Source of the DNA: Methanobacteriota archaeon
GTDB taxonomy: Archaea; Hydrothermarchaeota; Hydrothermarchaeia; Hydrothermarchaeales; SZUA-236
Assembly: GCA_003695745.1 (NCBI GenBank)
Contig: RFHW01000031.1
Location: forward strand, 1-16,687
DNA: 16,687 bases
Direction of reading: 5' to 3'
The notes beneath the pieces were generated by a model, which searched no databases, was not told the origin of the DNA, and saw only the letters and a list, made by a program, of their open reading frames with translations. Position 1 is the stretch's first letter, and each line of letters opens with the position of its first letter. Positions 7,601 to 13,691 of this stretch are shown one piece after another. A program made the position numbers and the translations under genes.

Positions 7601-8045
7601 TTATGATCCGGTAGCCCTTTCCCTCCTCAAGGACCTCTCCTGTTATCTTCTTCCCCCTCTCTGCCGCCTTCTCCAGGCCGCTGAGCCCTTCGAGCAGCCC
7701 GGGGCGGTGCTCAGCGGCAGGCTTCAGCTCCCCTGAGAAGACCTTCCCAAGTATACCGCCCATCTTCGGCGGGGCCTCTGCGCTGGCAGGCTCCTCCACA
7801 CTGGGCTTTGCCGATGCAAAGAGGTCCAGGGCAACTGCATCTTTCTTCTCCGCAGAGGCGGCGCCCTCCCCATCAGACTTCTCCTGGGCCTGACCTGCAG
7901 GGGTTTTGGCCCCGGCCTCCGGTTTCTTCCTGGCAAGGGGCCGCGCGAACTCCTCCTTCTCGACCTCCTCTATCCCTTCAAGGAATGAATAGGCCCCCCC
8001 TTTCTTCTCTTTCTTTGCCTTTCCTTCTAGGAACTCATAGGCCAT
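4611..8045 (-). CDS. Tandem-fused double type IV pilus/secretion ATPase, TadA/FlaI-like (1144 aa)
   Basis: The motor of the pilus system. Two complete VirB11/TadA/FlaI-type ATPases are joined head to tail. Copy 1 spans about 135-620: Walker A GGTGSGKTT at 374-382, Asp-box IEDTAEL near 400, Walker B region RIIVGEVRG at 445-453, His-box GTLHAN at 472-477. Copy 2 spans about 655-1144 with the same motifs at 893-901, near 919, 964-972 and 991-996, an offset of 519 residues. Both catalytic sets look intact. Each copy also has the N-terminal FSKxDK segment and a C-terminal RKKVLxxMV...YY tail. Residues 1-130 are low-complexity, with AYEFLEG and AYSFLEG near the start. Family members are normally 450-600 residues and form hexamers; this one might form a trimer of double subunits. 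It is first in the operon before two platform genes. Confidence 0.93.
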   Translation of the reverse strand: MAYEFLEGKAKKEKKGGAYSFLEGIEEVEKEEFARPLARKKPEAGAKTPAGQAQEKSDGEGAASAEKKDAVALDLFASAKPSVEEPASAEAPPKMGGILGKVFSGELKPAAEHRPGLLEGLSGLEKAAERGKKITGEVLEEGKGYRIIKSKEEKTLTYLVSMPEFSKEDKKQLHTIEKRAIGEIDVDPEAMLNYAEKKKVFTEKVLELITENYPDVKGTKKTWFATLIVQDMIGYGILDPLLSDDALEEVMLVATNVPVYVYHRKYGMCKTNIVFENDEEAIKIIARIARAVGRRVDASTPLLDARLKDGSRVNATVPPVSIAGPSLTIRKFKADPLTVVDIIKFGTMSLDLAAFLWLAMDGYEVRPANVLVSGGTGSGKTTTLNCLGSFIPSTSRVISIEDTAELQLPVKHWIRLETRPPNIEGKGEISMEMLLRNTLRMRPDRIIVGEVRGKEANTLLTAMNTGQSGSMGTLHANNSKETISRLVNKPMSVPIIMISALNLILMQNRFNYRGKTVRRITEITEILGVENGQAKLSNIFEWDPKTDTVKPTGAPSKVKRTLADLRGVDLKAIDREIERRKKVLKWMVDQNIHGVKEVGRLVNEYYIDPEGFLERISSGKGKEKAEPEEGKKAVKARSKRGIVDLFAEDVKDTTKEIIEKTEIAEIVRVRDEKNPVYNVAMPTFSKDDKELLRDIETKVVEKLDIDPSTMKNKEEAEKVFTEKVLEFIRSNYSFIGPAKARNFTRYVVYNLVGYGILEPLLKDEKLEEVMVIGTGRNVYVSHSEYGICRTNLVFEEDEEVERILERIAASVGRRIDKATPLLDARLMDGSRVNATIPPISIDGPTLTIRKFKADPLTVVDLINFKTLTTDIAAYLWYVTEGAGIKPGNILVAGGSGSGKTTTLNCLCSFIPDTERIITIEDTAELQLPATHWVRLETKPPNVEGEGEVDMDDLVKNTLRMRPDRVIVGEVRGPEARTLFTAMNTGHDGSMGTLHANSARETITRLTNPPMAVPYIMLPALDLIIMENKIYFQGTTLRRITEIAEVTEGTGEGEDTVTLNIVYRWNPKKDELEATGVPSVLKQKLARIQGIDVKEVNEEIEKRKKVLDYMVKKNINKIADVGSIISRYYSDTGGLLKEIGGKKGG

Positions 8046-8106
8046 TTTCTACAGATCCTCTATATCCAATAGGCTCCAAAGCTAACGTATCAAATTTTTC
8101 CTGCAC

Positions 8107-8119
8107 AGGTTATAAACCT
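8107..8119 (-). promoter_or_regulatory. TATA promoter of the pilus motor operon, inside a dyad
   Basis: The minus strand reads AAAAGGTTTATAACCTG. The TATA element TTTATAA is centred near 8113 and predicts a start near 8087, leaving a leader of about 42 bases with GAGGA ten bases before the ATG at 8045. The box lies within a 13-bp inverted repeat, AGGTT-N3-AACCT, so a repressor bound there would block TBP. Confidence 0.65.
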
Positions 8120-8152
8120 TTTGTAAAATCCCTTTGAACCGCTTCCGGAGCC

Positions 8153-9697
8153 TCAGGACCCCCAGTCCGAGATCTTCCGCTCCCGCTGCCCGGCTCCTTT
8201 GAACCCCCGCAGTATCCTTTTCATACGCCTCTCCTTTGCCACGCTGCTCCAGTAAAAGCCTTCATCCCTCGTCTTCTTTGCCATGAGCACGACCACCCGT
8301 CCAACGCTAAAACGGCCTGTCCTGCCCCTGCGCTGGATCATCCGAATCTCGCTTGGCACAGGCTCATAGAAGACCACAAGGTCCACGGCAGGTATGTCAA
8401 GCCCCTCCTCGGCCACTGACGTGGCTACAAGGATGTTATGCTCCCCCTTTCGAAAGCCCTCAAGGATCTCAAGCTGCCTCTTCTGTGAGAGCCCCTGATC
8501 CTCGGCCCTGTCAGCCTGACCCACAAAGCGAACGGCCCGAACACCCTCGATCTCATTGAGCGTCCTCACGATCTCACTGGCAGTGTCCCGATACTGTGTG
8601 AACACGATGATCTTGGTGCCTCTCCGGGCCTCCATCACCACCTCCTTGAGCGCCTCCATCTTGGGCTCGGCATACCTGTCCTTCAGGGTCCGGCACATGG
8701 CTAGGGCCCTTTTAAACTCCTTTGAAGCTGCCAGCCTCTTGATCGCCTTTGACGCTCTGGGCTCTCCGGCTTTCGCTGCGGTCTTCTGCAGAAATGAATG
8801 AAGAGAAGCCAGCCCCTGGGTTTCCAGAAGGTCTATGGCATGGGCGATGGTGAGAGCGGCGCTCACCGCTGAGAGCGCAGGATAAAGGTCTTTTCTTCTG
8901 CTGCGGGCCACCTCCCTCTGCAGCCCTTCCATGAGCGAAAGCAGGTCTTTTTTGGGGATGTCCACGCTCGCAGACCCTATCACCCCGTGGGCCTTCAGCA
9001 CCTTAAGGCGCTCCCTCAAAAGCTCCAGCAGGAGGTTCCTTACCACCCAGTAGTAGTCTGGCAAGACAACCTCTCTCCACTCCACGTCAAATCCGCTCAC
9101 ATAAGGCGCCACATCCGGGTCGCGCTCGTCCTTCACAATAACCTCCTCGATCCCGAGGTTTGCGCAGACCTCCTCAATGGTATCGGAGGTGCTGCCCGGG
9201 GACGCCGTGAGGCCGAGGATGCGGCAGTCAAGGCGGGTGGCAATAGACGGATAGGGGTATTCGCCAACGGCCCGATGGGCCTCGTCAAAGACGGCGAGCG
9301 AAACATCGCCTGCCTGATAGAGCCCTGACGCAAGGTCGTTCAGGATCACATGGGGTGTGGCAGAGACGACCTTCGCCTGCCTCCAGAGCCCGCCACGCTT
9401 TTCCCGGGGGACCTGGCCTGTGAGAAGGACGATCTCAGGGCCATCGAGCGCCAGAAACTCCCTGAACCGCTCGGCATGCTGGGCCGCCAGAGGACGGGTG
9501 GGCGCCATCACGAGCACCTTTTTATCAGGATCTTTTTCAAGGAAATGTGCGGCAAGGAGCGCCGCTATCACCGTCTTCCCCAATGCCGTTGGCATGACTA
9601 CAAGGGTGTTCTTCTTCAAAGCGGCCTTTACAACGGCCTCCTGATAGGCCCGCGACTCCACCGCTCCCTCTCTGATAAGGGGATGGGAAACATACAT
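8153..9697 (-). CDS. Hef/FANCM-like SF2 helicase without nuclease domain (514 aa)
   Basis: An ATP-dependent DNA helicase of the archaeal Hef/COG1111 group, which acts on forked and branched DNA. Motifs in order: I MPTALGKT 35-42, Ia APTRPLAAQ from about 65, II DEAH 138-141, III TASP 164-167, an alpha-helical insertion between the two RecA domains at about 210-330, V ATSVAEEGLDIP 425-436, and VI QRRGRTGR 455-462. The usual Hef C-terminal XPF nuclease and helix-hairpin-helix are absent: the chain ends about 50 residues after motif VI. The ATG at 9697 is one base past the stop of the DHH gene; GGAGG at 9714-9710 is a rather distant Shine-Dalgarno. The pairing suggests the DHH protein supplies the nuclease activity. 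The helicase family is clear; the exact orthology is less so. Confidence 0.88.
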   Translation of the reverse strand: MYVSHPLIREGAVESRAYQEAVVKAALKKNTLVVMPTALGKTVIAALLAAHFLEKDPDKKVLVMAPTRPLAAQHAERFREFLALDGPEIVLLTGQVPREKRGGLWRQAKVVSATPHVILNDLASGLYQAGDVSLAVFDEAHRAVGEYPYPSIATRLDCRILGLTASPGSTSDTIEEVCANLGIEEVIVKDERDPDVAPYVSGFDVEWREVVLPDYYWVVRNLLLELLRERLKVLKAHGVIGSASVDIPKKDLLSLMEGLQREVARSRRKDLYPALSAVSAALTIAHAIDLLETQGLASLHSFLQKTAAKAGEPRASKAIKRLAASKEFKRALAMCRTLKDRYAEPKMEALKEVVMEARRGTKIIVFTQYRDTASEIVRTLNEIEGVRAVRFVGQADRAEDQGLSQKRQLEILEGFRKGEHNILVATSVAEEGLDIPAVDLVVFYEPVPSEIRMIQRRGRTGRFSVGRVVVLMAKKTRDEGFYWSSVAKERRMKRILRGFKGAGQRERKISDWGS

Positions 9698-9698
9698 G

Positions 9699-10658
9699 CT
9701 ATGGTATGGCCTCCACCTCTCTCTTCAGCGCCTCTAAAAACTCATCAAAGAACTTCTGCGGTATCCTTGCGCCTGCCGCTGAGGGGTGGCCTCCGCCTGA
9801 GCCGCCGAACCGAGGGGCAAGGGTCCTGAATGTGAGGTTGAGATCGATGGAGAAGGTGGAGAGCTTCCTTGCGCTGATATCCACGTTCCTCTTCCTCTTT
9901 CTCGTGCTTATGCAGAGGGGTAGGCCTGTGACCCCGAGGGCAAGCTTCGCCGCCTTGGTGGGCGAATAACCGCGCGGTATGTCCTTGACCACGCCCACTC
10001 CGTCCATGACCTCCACCGCCTCGCGGACATAGTTTACGATCTCCCACTCCTTCCGTGTCCCGATGACCGCCTTTCGCACGATCTCAGGCCGGGTGCTTGG
10101 CATGACCCCTTTGGAGAGCAGGTCCACGATCTTCCTTTTGAAAGCGTAATCCCGCTTCCCCCCTGCTCCAAGGGCCTGTGACAGGAGCCCGGATTCAAGA
10201 TAGATGGTGCGCTTGTCAAAGATGTCGAGGCTCCTCTCAACAAGGGGTGTTGTGTCGGTGTAGTAGTCTGAGATGGCGCCGAAGAGGAAGACGAGCTTCA
10301 TCTCCTCCCTGCCAAAGTAGGTGTAGGCAAGCTCAGAGGTGGATCTGGAGAGGTCCCGCACCACATGGCTTGCAGGGATGTCGCCGGCGATGGTCTCAAG
10401 GGGCAGGGGATGGTGGTCGATGTAGATGATCTCGCTCTCGCCAGAGCGCTTGAGAAACTCCTCGAAGATCTCTGTCTTGTCACGCTCCGAGATAGCGAGG
10501 TCGCAGATTACGATCCGGTCTGCCTTGATCTGGCGCAGATCCTCGGGGAGACCCACAGGATGGGTGAACCACACCTCGGCGCCGGGGTATCTGTTGAGGG
10601 CGATGGCAGCGCTGCACACACCGTCGGTGTCGCCGTGGGCAACTATGGCGGTCTTCAT
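9699..10658 (-). CDS. DHH-DHHA1 phosphoesterase, RecJ/HAN-like (319 aa)
   Basis: A metal-dependent phosphoesterase of the DHH superfamily. Active-site motifs are all visible: AHGDTDG (His8, Asp10, Asp12), ICDLA (Asp53), the DHH triplet at 81-83, and GAISDY (Asp131). The C-terminal DHHA1 substrate-binding domain carries GGSGGGHPSAAG at about 285-296. Manganese is the usual cofactor. Substrates in the family range from single-stranded DNA (RecJ, archaeal HAN/GAN) to nano-RNA and cyclic dinucleotides. Being first in an operon with a Hef-like helicase favours a DNA repair role like the Hef-associated nuclease HAN of Thermococcales. At 319 residues it is shorter than RecJ or GAN. There is no Shine-Dalgarno, and the TATA box predicts a leaderless transcript. 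Confidence 0.87.
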   Translation of the reverse strand: MKTAIVAHGDTDGVCSAAIALNRYPGAEVWFTHPVGLPEDLRQIKADRIVICDLAISERDKTEIFEEFLKRSGESEIIYIDHHPLPLETIAGDIPASHVVRDLSRSTSELAYTYFGREEMKLVFLFGAISDYYTDTTPLVERSLDIFDKRTIYLESGLLSQALGAGGKRDYAFKRKIVDLLSKGVMPSTRPEIVRKAVIGTRKEWEIVNYVREAVEVMDGVGVVKDIPRGYSPTKAAKLALGVTGLPLCISTRKRKRNVDISARKLSTFSIDLNLTFRTLAPRFGGSGGGHPSAAGARIPQKFFDEFLEALKREVEAIP

Positions 10659-10680
10659 TATAGGAGAGATGGCGGCCGCA

Positions 10681-10690
10681 GATATTTAAA
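10681..10690 (-). promoter_or_regulatory. TATA box of the DHH-helicase operon
   Basis: The minus strand reads GCTTTAAATATCTG, centred near 10686, about 27 bases from the ATG at 10658. It predicts a leaderless mRNA, in keeping with the lack of a ribosome binding site. Confidence 0.65.
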
Positions 10691-10729
10691 GCTGAAGGTC
10701 TCCCCGAGTTAGGGTCGGCCGGGGCATAA

Positions 10730-10739
10730 CATTTTATAG
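10730..10739 (+). promoter_or_regulatory. TATA box for the secreted-protein gene
   Basis: CATTTTATAG is centred near 10735, placing transcription start near 10761, 31 bases before the ATG at 10792. It forms a divergent promoter pair with the DHH gene. GAGG at 10781-10784, seven bases before the ATG, serves as Shine-Dalgarno. Confidence 0.55.
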
Positions 10740-10791
10740 TAGGCCGGCTAAGGATAGGTAATGTCTGTTACTGAGATTCAGAGGCCGGTTC

Positions 10792-12075
10792 ATGGATAGT
10801 GGATGCCGGCCGGCGCTATGCCTTGTCCTTGCCATCATGGTTTTCACAATAATTTCGGCAGGGCAGGTCTTTGCAGCCGGTGAGAATGACGATTCGGCAG
10901 CGATGGAGTTCTTCTCAGAGTTGAATAAGCAATTTATGGAGCTGGATCAGAGCGGCTCTGGAGCGGTGATCGAGGAGATTCCGGGGGACACTGGTGGCGC
11001 GCCTTTTGAAGAGCATAACAGCCCGCCCCCACAACCAGCGCCGGGCCAGAGCTCTGCTGAAAAGGCTGTATCCCACCCCATCTGCCCCGGCTCTGTGGGG
11101 AACCTCACCCTTGACCTCGTCTATGATATCAGGGAAACAAGCGGAATGAAGTTCATAGAATGCAGCTATTCGGAGACCAGGTACGTGGCTGGCTATTACC
11201 AGACCTATAAGCTCGCCTCCTTCGGCCTTGCATGGGCAGAGGACCCTGCTGTGGCCGCAGGCATCAAGGCCCAGCTCTGCATGAAGGACTACATAGGCTG
11301 GGATGAGTGGGTTGACAACGGCAAGGCGGCATCAGTGACGGATGTCTACCTCCATGACGACCTCACAGGGCTCAAGGACGAGTTTAAAACAAAGATAAAG
11401 GAGGGGCTTGGGAAGGCTGAGGCGCGGGCTATAAGCTGCAACGGGAACAGCGCGGCAGGCGGCGCCCAAGGTTTAACTGCGGATGCTCTCTGGGAGCGCG
11501 CCCTTGAAAAATGCAACAATCCCAACAATACGAAACCTGACTTCACTGTGGATGAATTCCTCACATACCTGCGGAAGGTTGAAGAAGCTAACCCGGATAC
11601 GAACTGGAAGCAGGTGCTCACTGCCCTTCACGCCGATGAATTCGCTGTCGACCTTGACAGAAGGTTGCCAATTTTCGGTGTCCCTCTTTTTCTTAATGGT
11701 CCAGAAACAGATGGTTGGGAAAAGGTCAATCTATTGTGCAAAAACCCACCAAAGTTCGTCTATGACAGTGAGGGGCGAAAATACGATATTGACCATGCCT
11801 ATGCCGGCCCCAGAAGCGATCTCAACAGGAGAACGGGGGTGTCCTCAAGGATCATAACCTGGGTTGCCCGCCGGGACATCTGGTCCGATTTCATGAGGGC
11901 TGCAAACACCATCCTTGGCGATTACTGGCAGGTCTATTTTGACGGTCCGAGCAAGTTCCCCATGGACCAGGCACGAGGTGACCTTGCCGGCGACTGGCTT
12001 GGTAGATATTATGAAGACCCTGCAAATGCCGACAAACCCCTTTCAGAGGCGTTCAGAGAGTACTTTGAAGGTTAA
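10792..12075 (+). CDS. Secreted protein of unknown function (427 aa)
   Basis: I do not recognise the family. A signal peptide is clear: a short basic N-terminus, a hydrophobic core at about 7-22 and a probable cleavage after VFAA near residue 29. The mature part begins with an acidic, Pro/Gln-rich linker (about 30-95), followed by a folded region starting at SHPICPGSVGNL. Six cysteines (98, 124, 163, 216, 241, 316) could form disulphides outside the cell. The C-terminal part has a striking stretch YDIDHAYAGPRSDLNR (331-346) and a Trp/Arg/Asp-rich tail including GDYW and GDWLGRYY. The DxDHxxxxxR pattern could bind metal or form a catalytic site, but this is a guess. The gene stands alone between divergent and convergent neighbours. 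Its stop codon overlaps that of the minus-strand gene downstream. Confidence 0.75.
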   Translation: MDSGCRPALCLVLAIMVFTIISAGQVFAAGENDDSAAMEFFSELNKQFMELDQSGSGAVIEEIPGDTGGAPFEEHNSPPPQPAPGQSSAEKAVSHPICPGSVGNLTLDLVYDIRETSGMKFIECSYSETRYVAGYYQTYKLASFGLAWAEDPAVAAGIKAQLCMKDYIGWDEWVDNGKAASVTDVYLHDDLTGLKDEFKTKIKEGLGKAEARAISCNGNSAAGGAQGLTADALWERALEKCNNPNNTKPDFTVDEFLTYLRKVEEANPDTNWKQVLTALHADEFAVDLDRRLPIFGVPLFLNGPETDGWEKVNLLCKNPPKFVYDSEGRKYDIDHAYAGPRSDLNRRTGVSSRIITWVARRDIWSDFMRAANTILGDYWQVYFDGPSKFPMDQARGDLAGDWLGRYYEDPANADKPLSEAFREYFEG

Positions 12076-12495
12076 ATCTTCTTGTCCACCAGCCAGTGCA
12101 CCACCGAGGGTGTCCAGTATCCGAGGAGGAGGAAGAGGGCTGTGTTCAGCGGCGGGATCGAAGGGGTTGGAAGGGCGATGTTCAGCAGGGATGTGATGCC
12201 TATGATGAGCGCCCCCAGATACAGGAGGCGTGTGAGCGGGCCTATGACCGGGTTGTGGGAGAGGCCGCGGTGTTTGAAGATGAGGATGTACGGGAGCCAG
12301 ATGTATCTCAGGGGGGCCCCACCGGCGGTAGCTCCTGCTCCGGGTGTCAAGGTCTGGTGAGAGGAGATAGACCCCTGCCAGATATCCTGTTGCGAAGAGG
12401 GTTGCCGCCTGTGGATTGCGGGTGTTGAACAGATGGGCTGTGATGGCTAGGAGGACGAGCAGGTTTATCGTGTCGTGGATCCATCCAGAGGGCAT
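12072..12495 (-). pseudogene. DUF2227/YdjM-like membrane-associated metal-binding protein, frameshifted
   Basis: Two minus-strand reading frames together make one recognisable protein of about 140 residues. The first, from the ATG at 12495, gives MPSGWIHDTINLLVLL, then LLSPDLDT and RSYRRWGP. The second, from about 12310 to the stop at 12074-12072, gives LRYIWLPYILIFKHRGLSHNP and several membrane helices ending HWLVDKKI. The order, with His7/Asp8, SPDLD, YRRWG and HRGLSH, is that of DUF2227 proteins related to YdjM, thought to be membrane-bound metal-dependent hydrolases. Removing one base from the G6C4 run at 12311-12320 restores a single frame. It lies one base after the radical SAM gene. 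A sequencing error, a true pseudogene or +1 frameshifting could each explain it. Confidence 0.7.
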
Positions 12496-12496
12496 T

Positions 12497-13579
12497 TTAA
12501 CCGATCCTTGTTTTTGTCACTTCCAGACGATCTGCCGTGGGATATTCCTCCACCAGGGCGTATGTAAGCCTTTTGTCCGGGTGGTTCTCGCTGAGGAACG
12601 CCGCGATCTCTGGAGAGGTCTCGATCCTGTTCTTCCCGTGGTCAAGGGCGATGAGCCTGCCCGGTATACCGTGCCTGCGAATGATGTTTTTTCTGATCTT
12701 TTCAAGGGCTGATATGTCCTTTTCCACCCTTTCGATTATGCCTTTGAATAAAAGCCCTTCCTCTGTGACGGTCTCATAGGCCCTGGCCGTGTTCTTGGCT
12801 GTTCTGAGGAGCCTGTTCCTGAGCTGCACCCCGTCCTTGAAGCCTGATGAGCAGTAGTGAACGTTGAAGTCTGGGAGGGCGCTGACGGCCTTGAGCGCCG
12901 TCTCCTCGCTCCCAGACACCCCGTAGGAGATGTCGCTTTTATGTGTGTAGCCTGCTTCTTCCACCTCCCGGTAGTTGGTTTCTGAGACCTCAAGCTCGTT
13001 GAGATTCAAAAAACCGCCGCCCATCTTTTTCAGGCGCCGGGCTATGGAGATTATCCTCTCTTCTGTTCCCGGCAGAGCCGGTATCTCTATGCCTGTGTCC
13101 AGCCCCAGAGCGATGGAGCGCTCAATGCTCCTCCACAGGGCGGTGTCTTCCCTGCGGTGGTAGTCTATGAGGTGGTAGCGTATCTCGTCGAGCCCTGCCT
13201 CTTTCAGCGCCCTCAGGATCCCCTCCTGCACCGGCCCTGCTGTGTACAGATGTACGTGGAAGCCGCTGCCAAAGGCGGATTTCAGAAGCCCTATGTAGCG
13301 GAGGGTCTTCTCAGGCTCCATGAGCGGGTCGCCTCCGGTGACGCCGGCTCCAAGGGCATTCATCCGCTCCGCCTCTTCGATTATGTCGCCCTCAGATCTC
13401 ACAGGCCTTTCATTGGCCCACGACAGCCTTTTGCCCTTCCTCTTCTCTGAGAGGGGGCAGAAGAAACACCGTTCCCTGCAGACGCCTGTTACGAAGAGGA
13501 CCAGCTTTGCGCCCTGCTCGCAGAGCCTGCATCCAGGTGGGAGCTCCCCGGAATAGGTTTGATAGAGGGTATCTGCCAT
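12497..13579 (-). CDS. Radical SAM protein, COG2108-like (360 aa)
   Basis: An uncharacterised radical SAM enzyme related to pyruvate formate-lyase activating enzymes. The cluster motif is Cys34-x3-Cys38-x2-Cys41 (CRERCFFC), coordinating a 4Fe-4S cluster that cleaves S-adenosylmethionine. GVTGGDP at 79-85 is the usual GGE-like motif. An extra Cys pair, CRLC at 17-20, and a later HYCSSGFKD might hold a second metal site or bind substrate. The C-terminal third is a helical domain without Cys clusters. The length fits the archaeal COG2108 family. The substrate is unknown. The gene is leaderless by promoter position and is followed after one base by the DUF2227-like gene, suggesting a shared pathway. 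Confidence 0.82.
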   Translation of the reverse strand: MADTLYQTYSGELPPGCRLCEQGAKLVLFVTGVCRERCFFCPLSEKRKGKRLSWANERPVRSEGDIIEEAERMNALGAGVTGGDPLMEPEKTLRYIGLLKSAFGSGFHVHLYTAGPVQEGILRALKEAGLDEIRYHLIDYHRREDTALWRSIERSIALGLDTGIEIPALPGTEERIISIARRLKKMGGGFLNLNELEVSETNYREVEEAGYTHKSDISYGVSGSEETALKAVSALPDFNVHYCSSGFKDGVQLRNRLLRTAKNTARAYETVTEEGLLFKGIIERVEKDISALEKIRKNIIRRHGIPGRLIALDHGKNRIETSPEIAAFLSENHPDKRLTYALVEEYPTADRLEVTKTRIG

Positions 13580-13603
13580 AGCCTACTCTGGATCGCCTGA
13601 AGG

Positions 13604-13611
13604 ATTTAAAA
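13604..13611 (-). promoter_or_regulatory. TATA box of the radical SAM gene
   Basis: The minus strand reads TGTTTTAAATCC, centred near 13607, about 28 bases from the ATG at 13579, with no Shine-Dalgarno between. A leaderless or near-leaderless transcript is predicted. The remaining bases up to 13691 show nothing further that I can support. Confidence 0.6.
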
Positions 13612-13691
13612 CAATCCCCCTTCTTGGGTGGGAATGAAGATTGAAAACAGATGCAGAGAGAGATTGGGTCTGAGGCGCAGGAACTGGATTC

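Noticed and set aside
4611..8045. Intein as an explanation for the oversized ATPase
   Set aside because: The extra length is a second full ATPase with its own Walker and His boxes; no intein splice-junction motifs interrupt the first Walker A.
8153..8185. ERKISDW at the helicase C-terminus as a remnant XPF nuclease motif (ERKxxxD)
   Set aside because: The spacing is ERKxxD, one residue short, and the rest of the nuclease fold, including the GD motif upstream, is absent. A degenerate PCNA-binding tail is equally possible but also unsupported.
12043..12495. Intact 150-codon frame taken as the real DUF2227-like protein
   Set aside because: After about residue 61 the sequence turns into His/Pro/Arg-rich text without membrane helices, while the expected HRGLSH and helices continue in the neighbouring frame.
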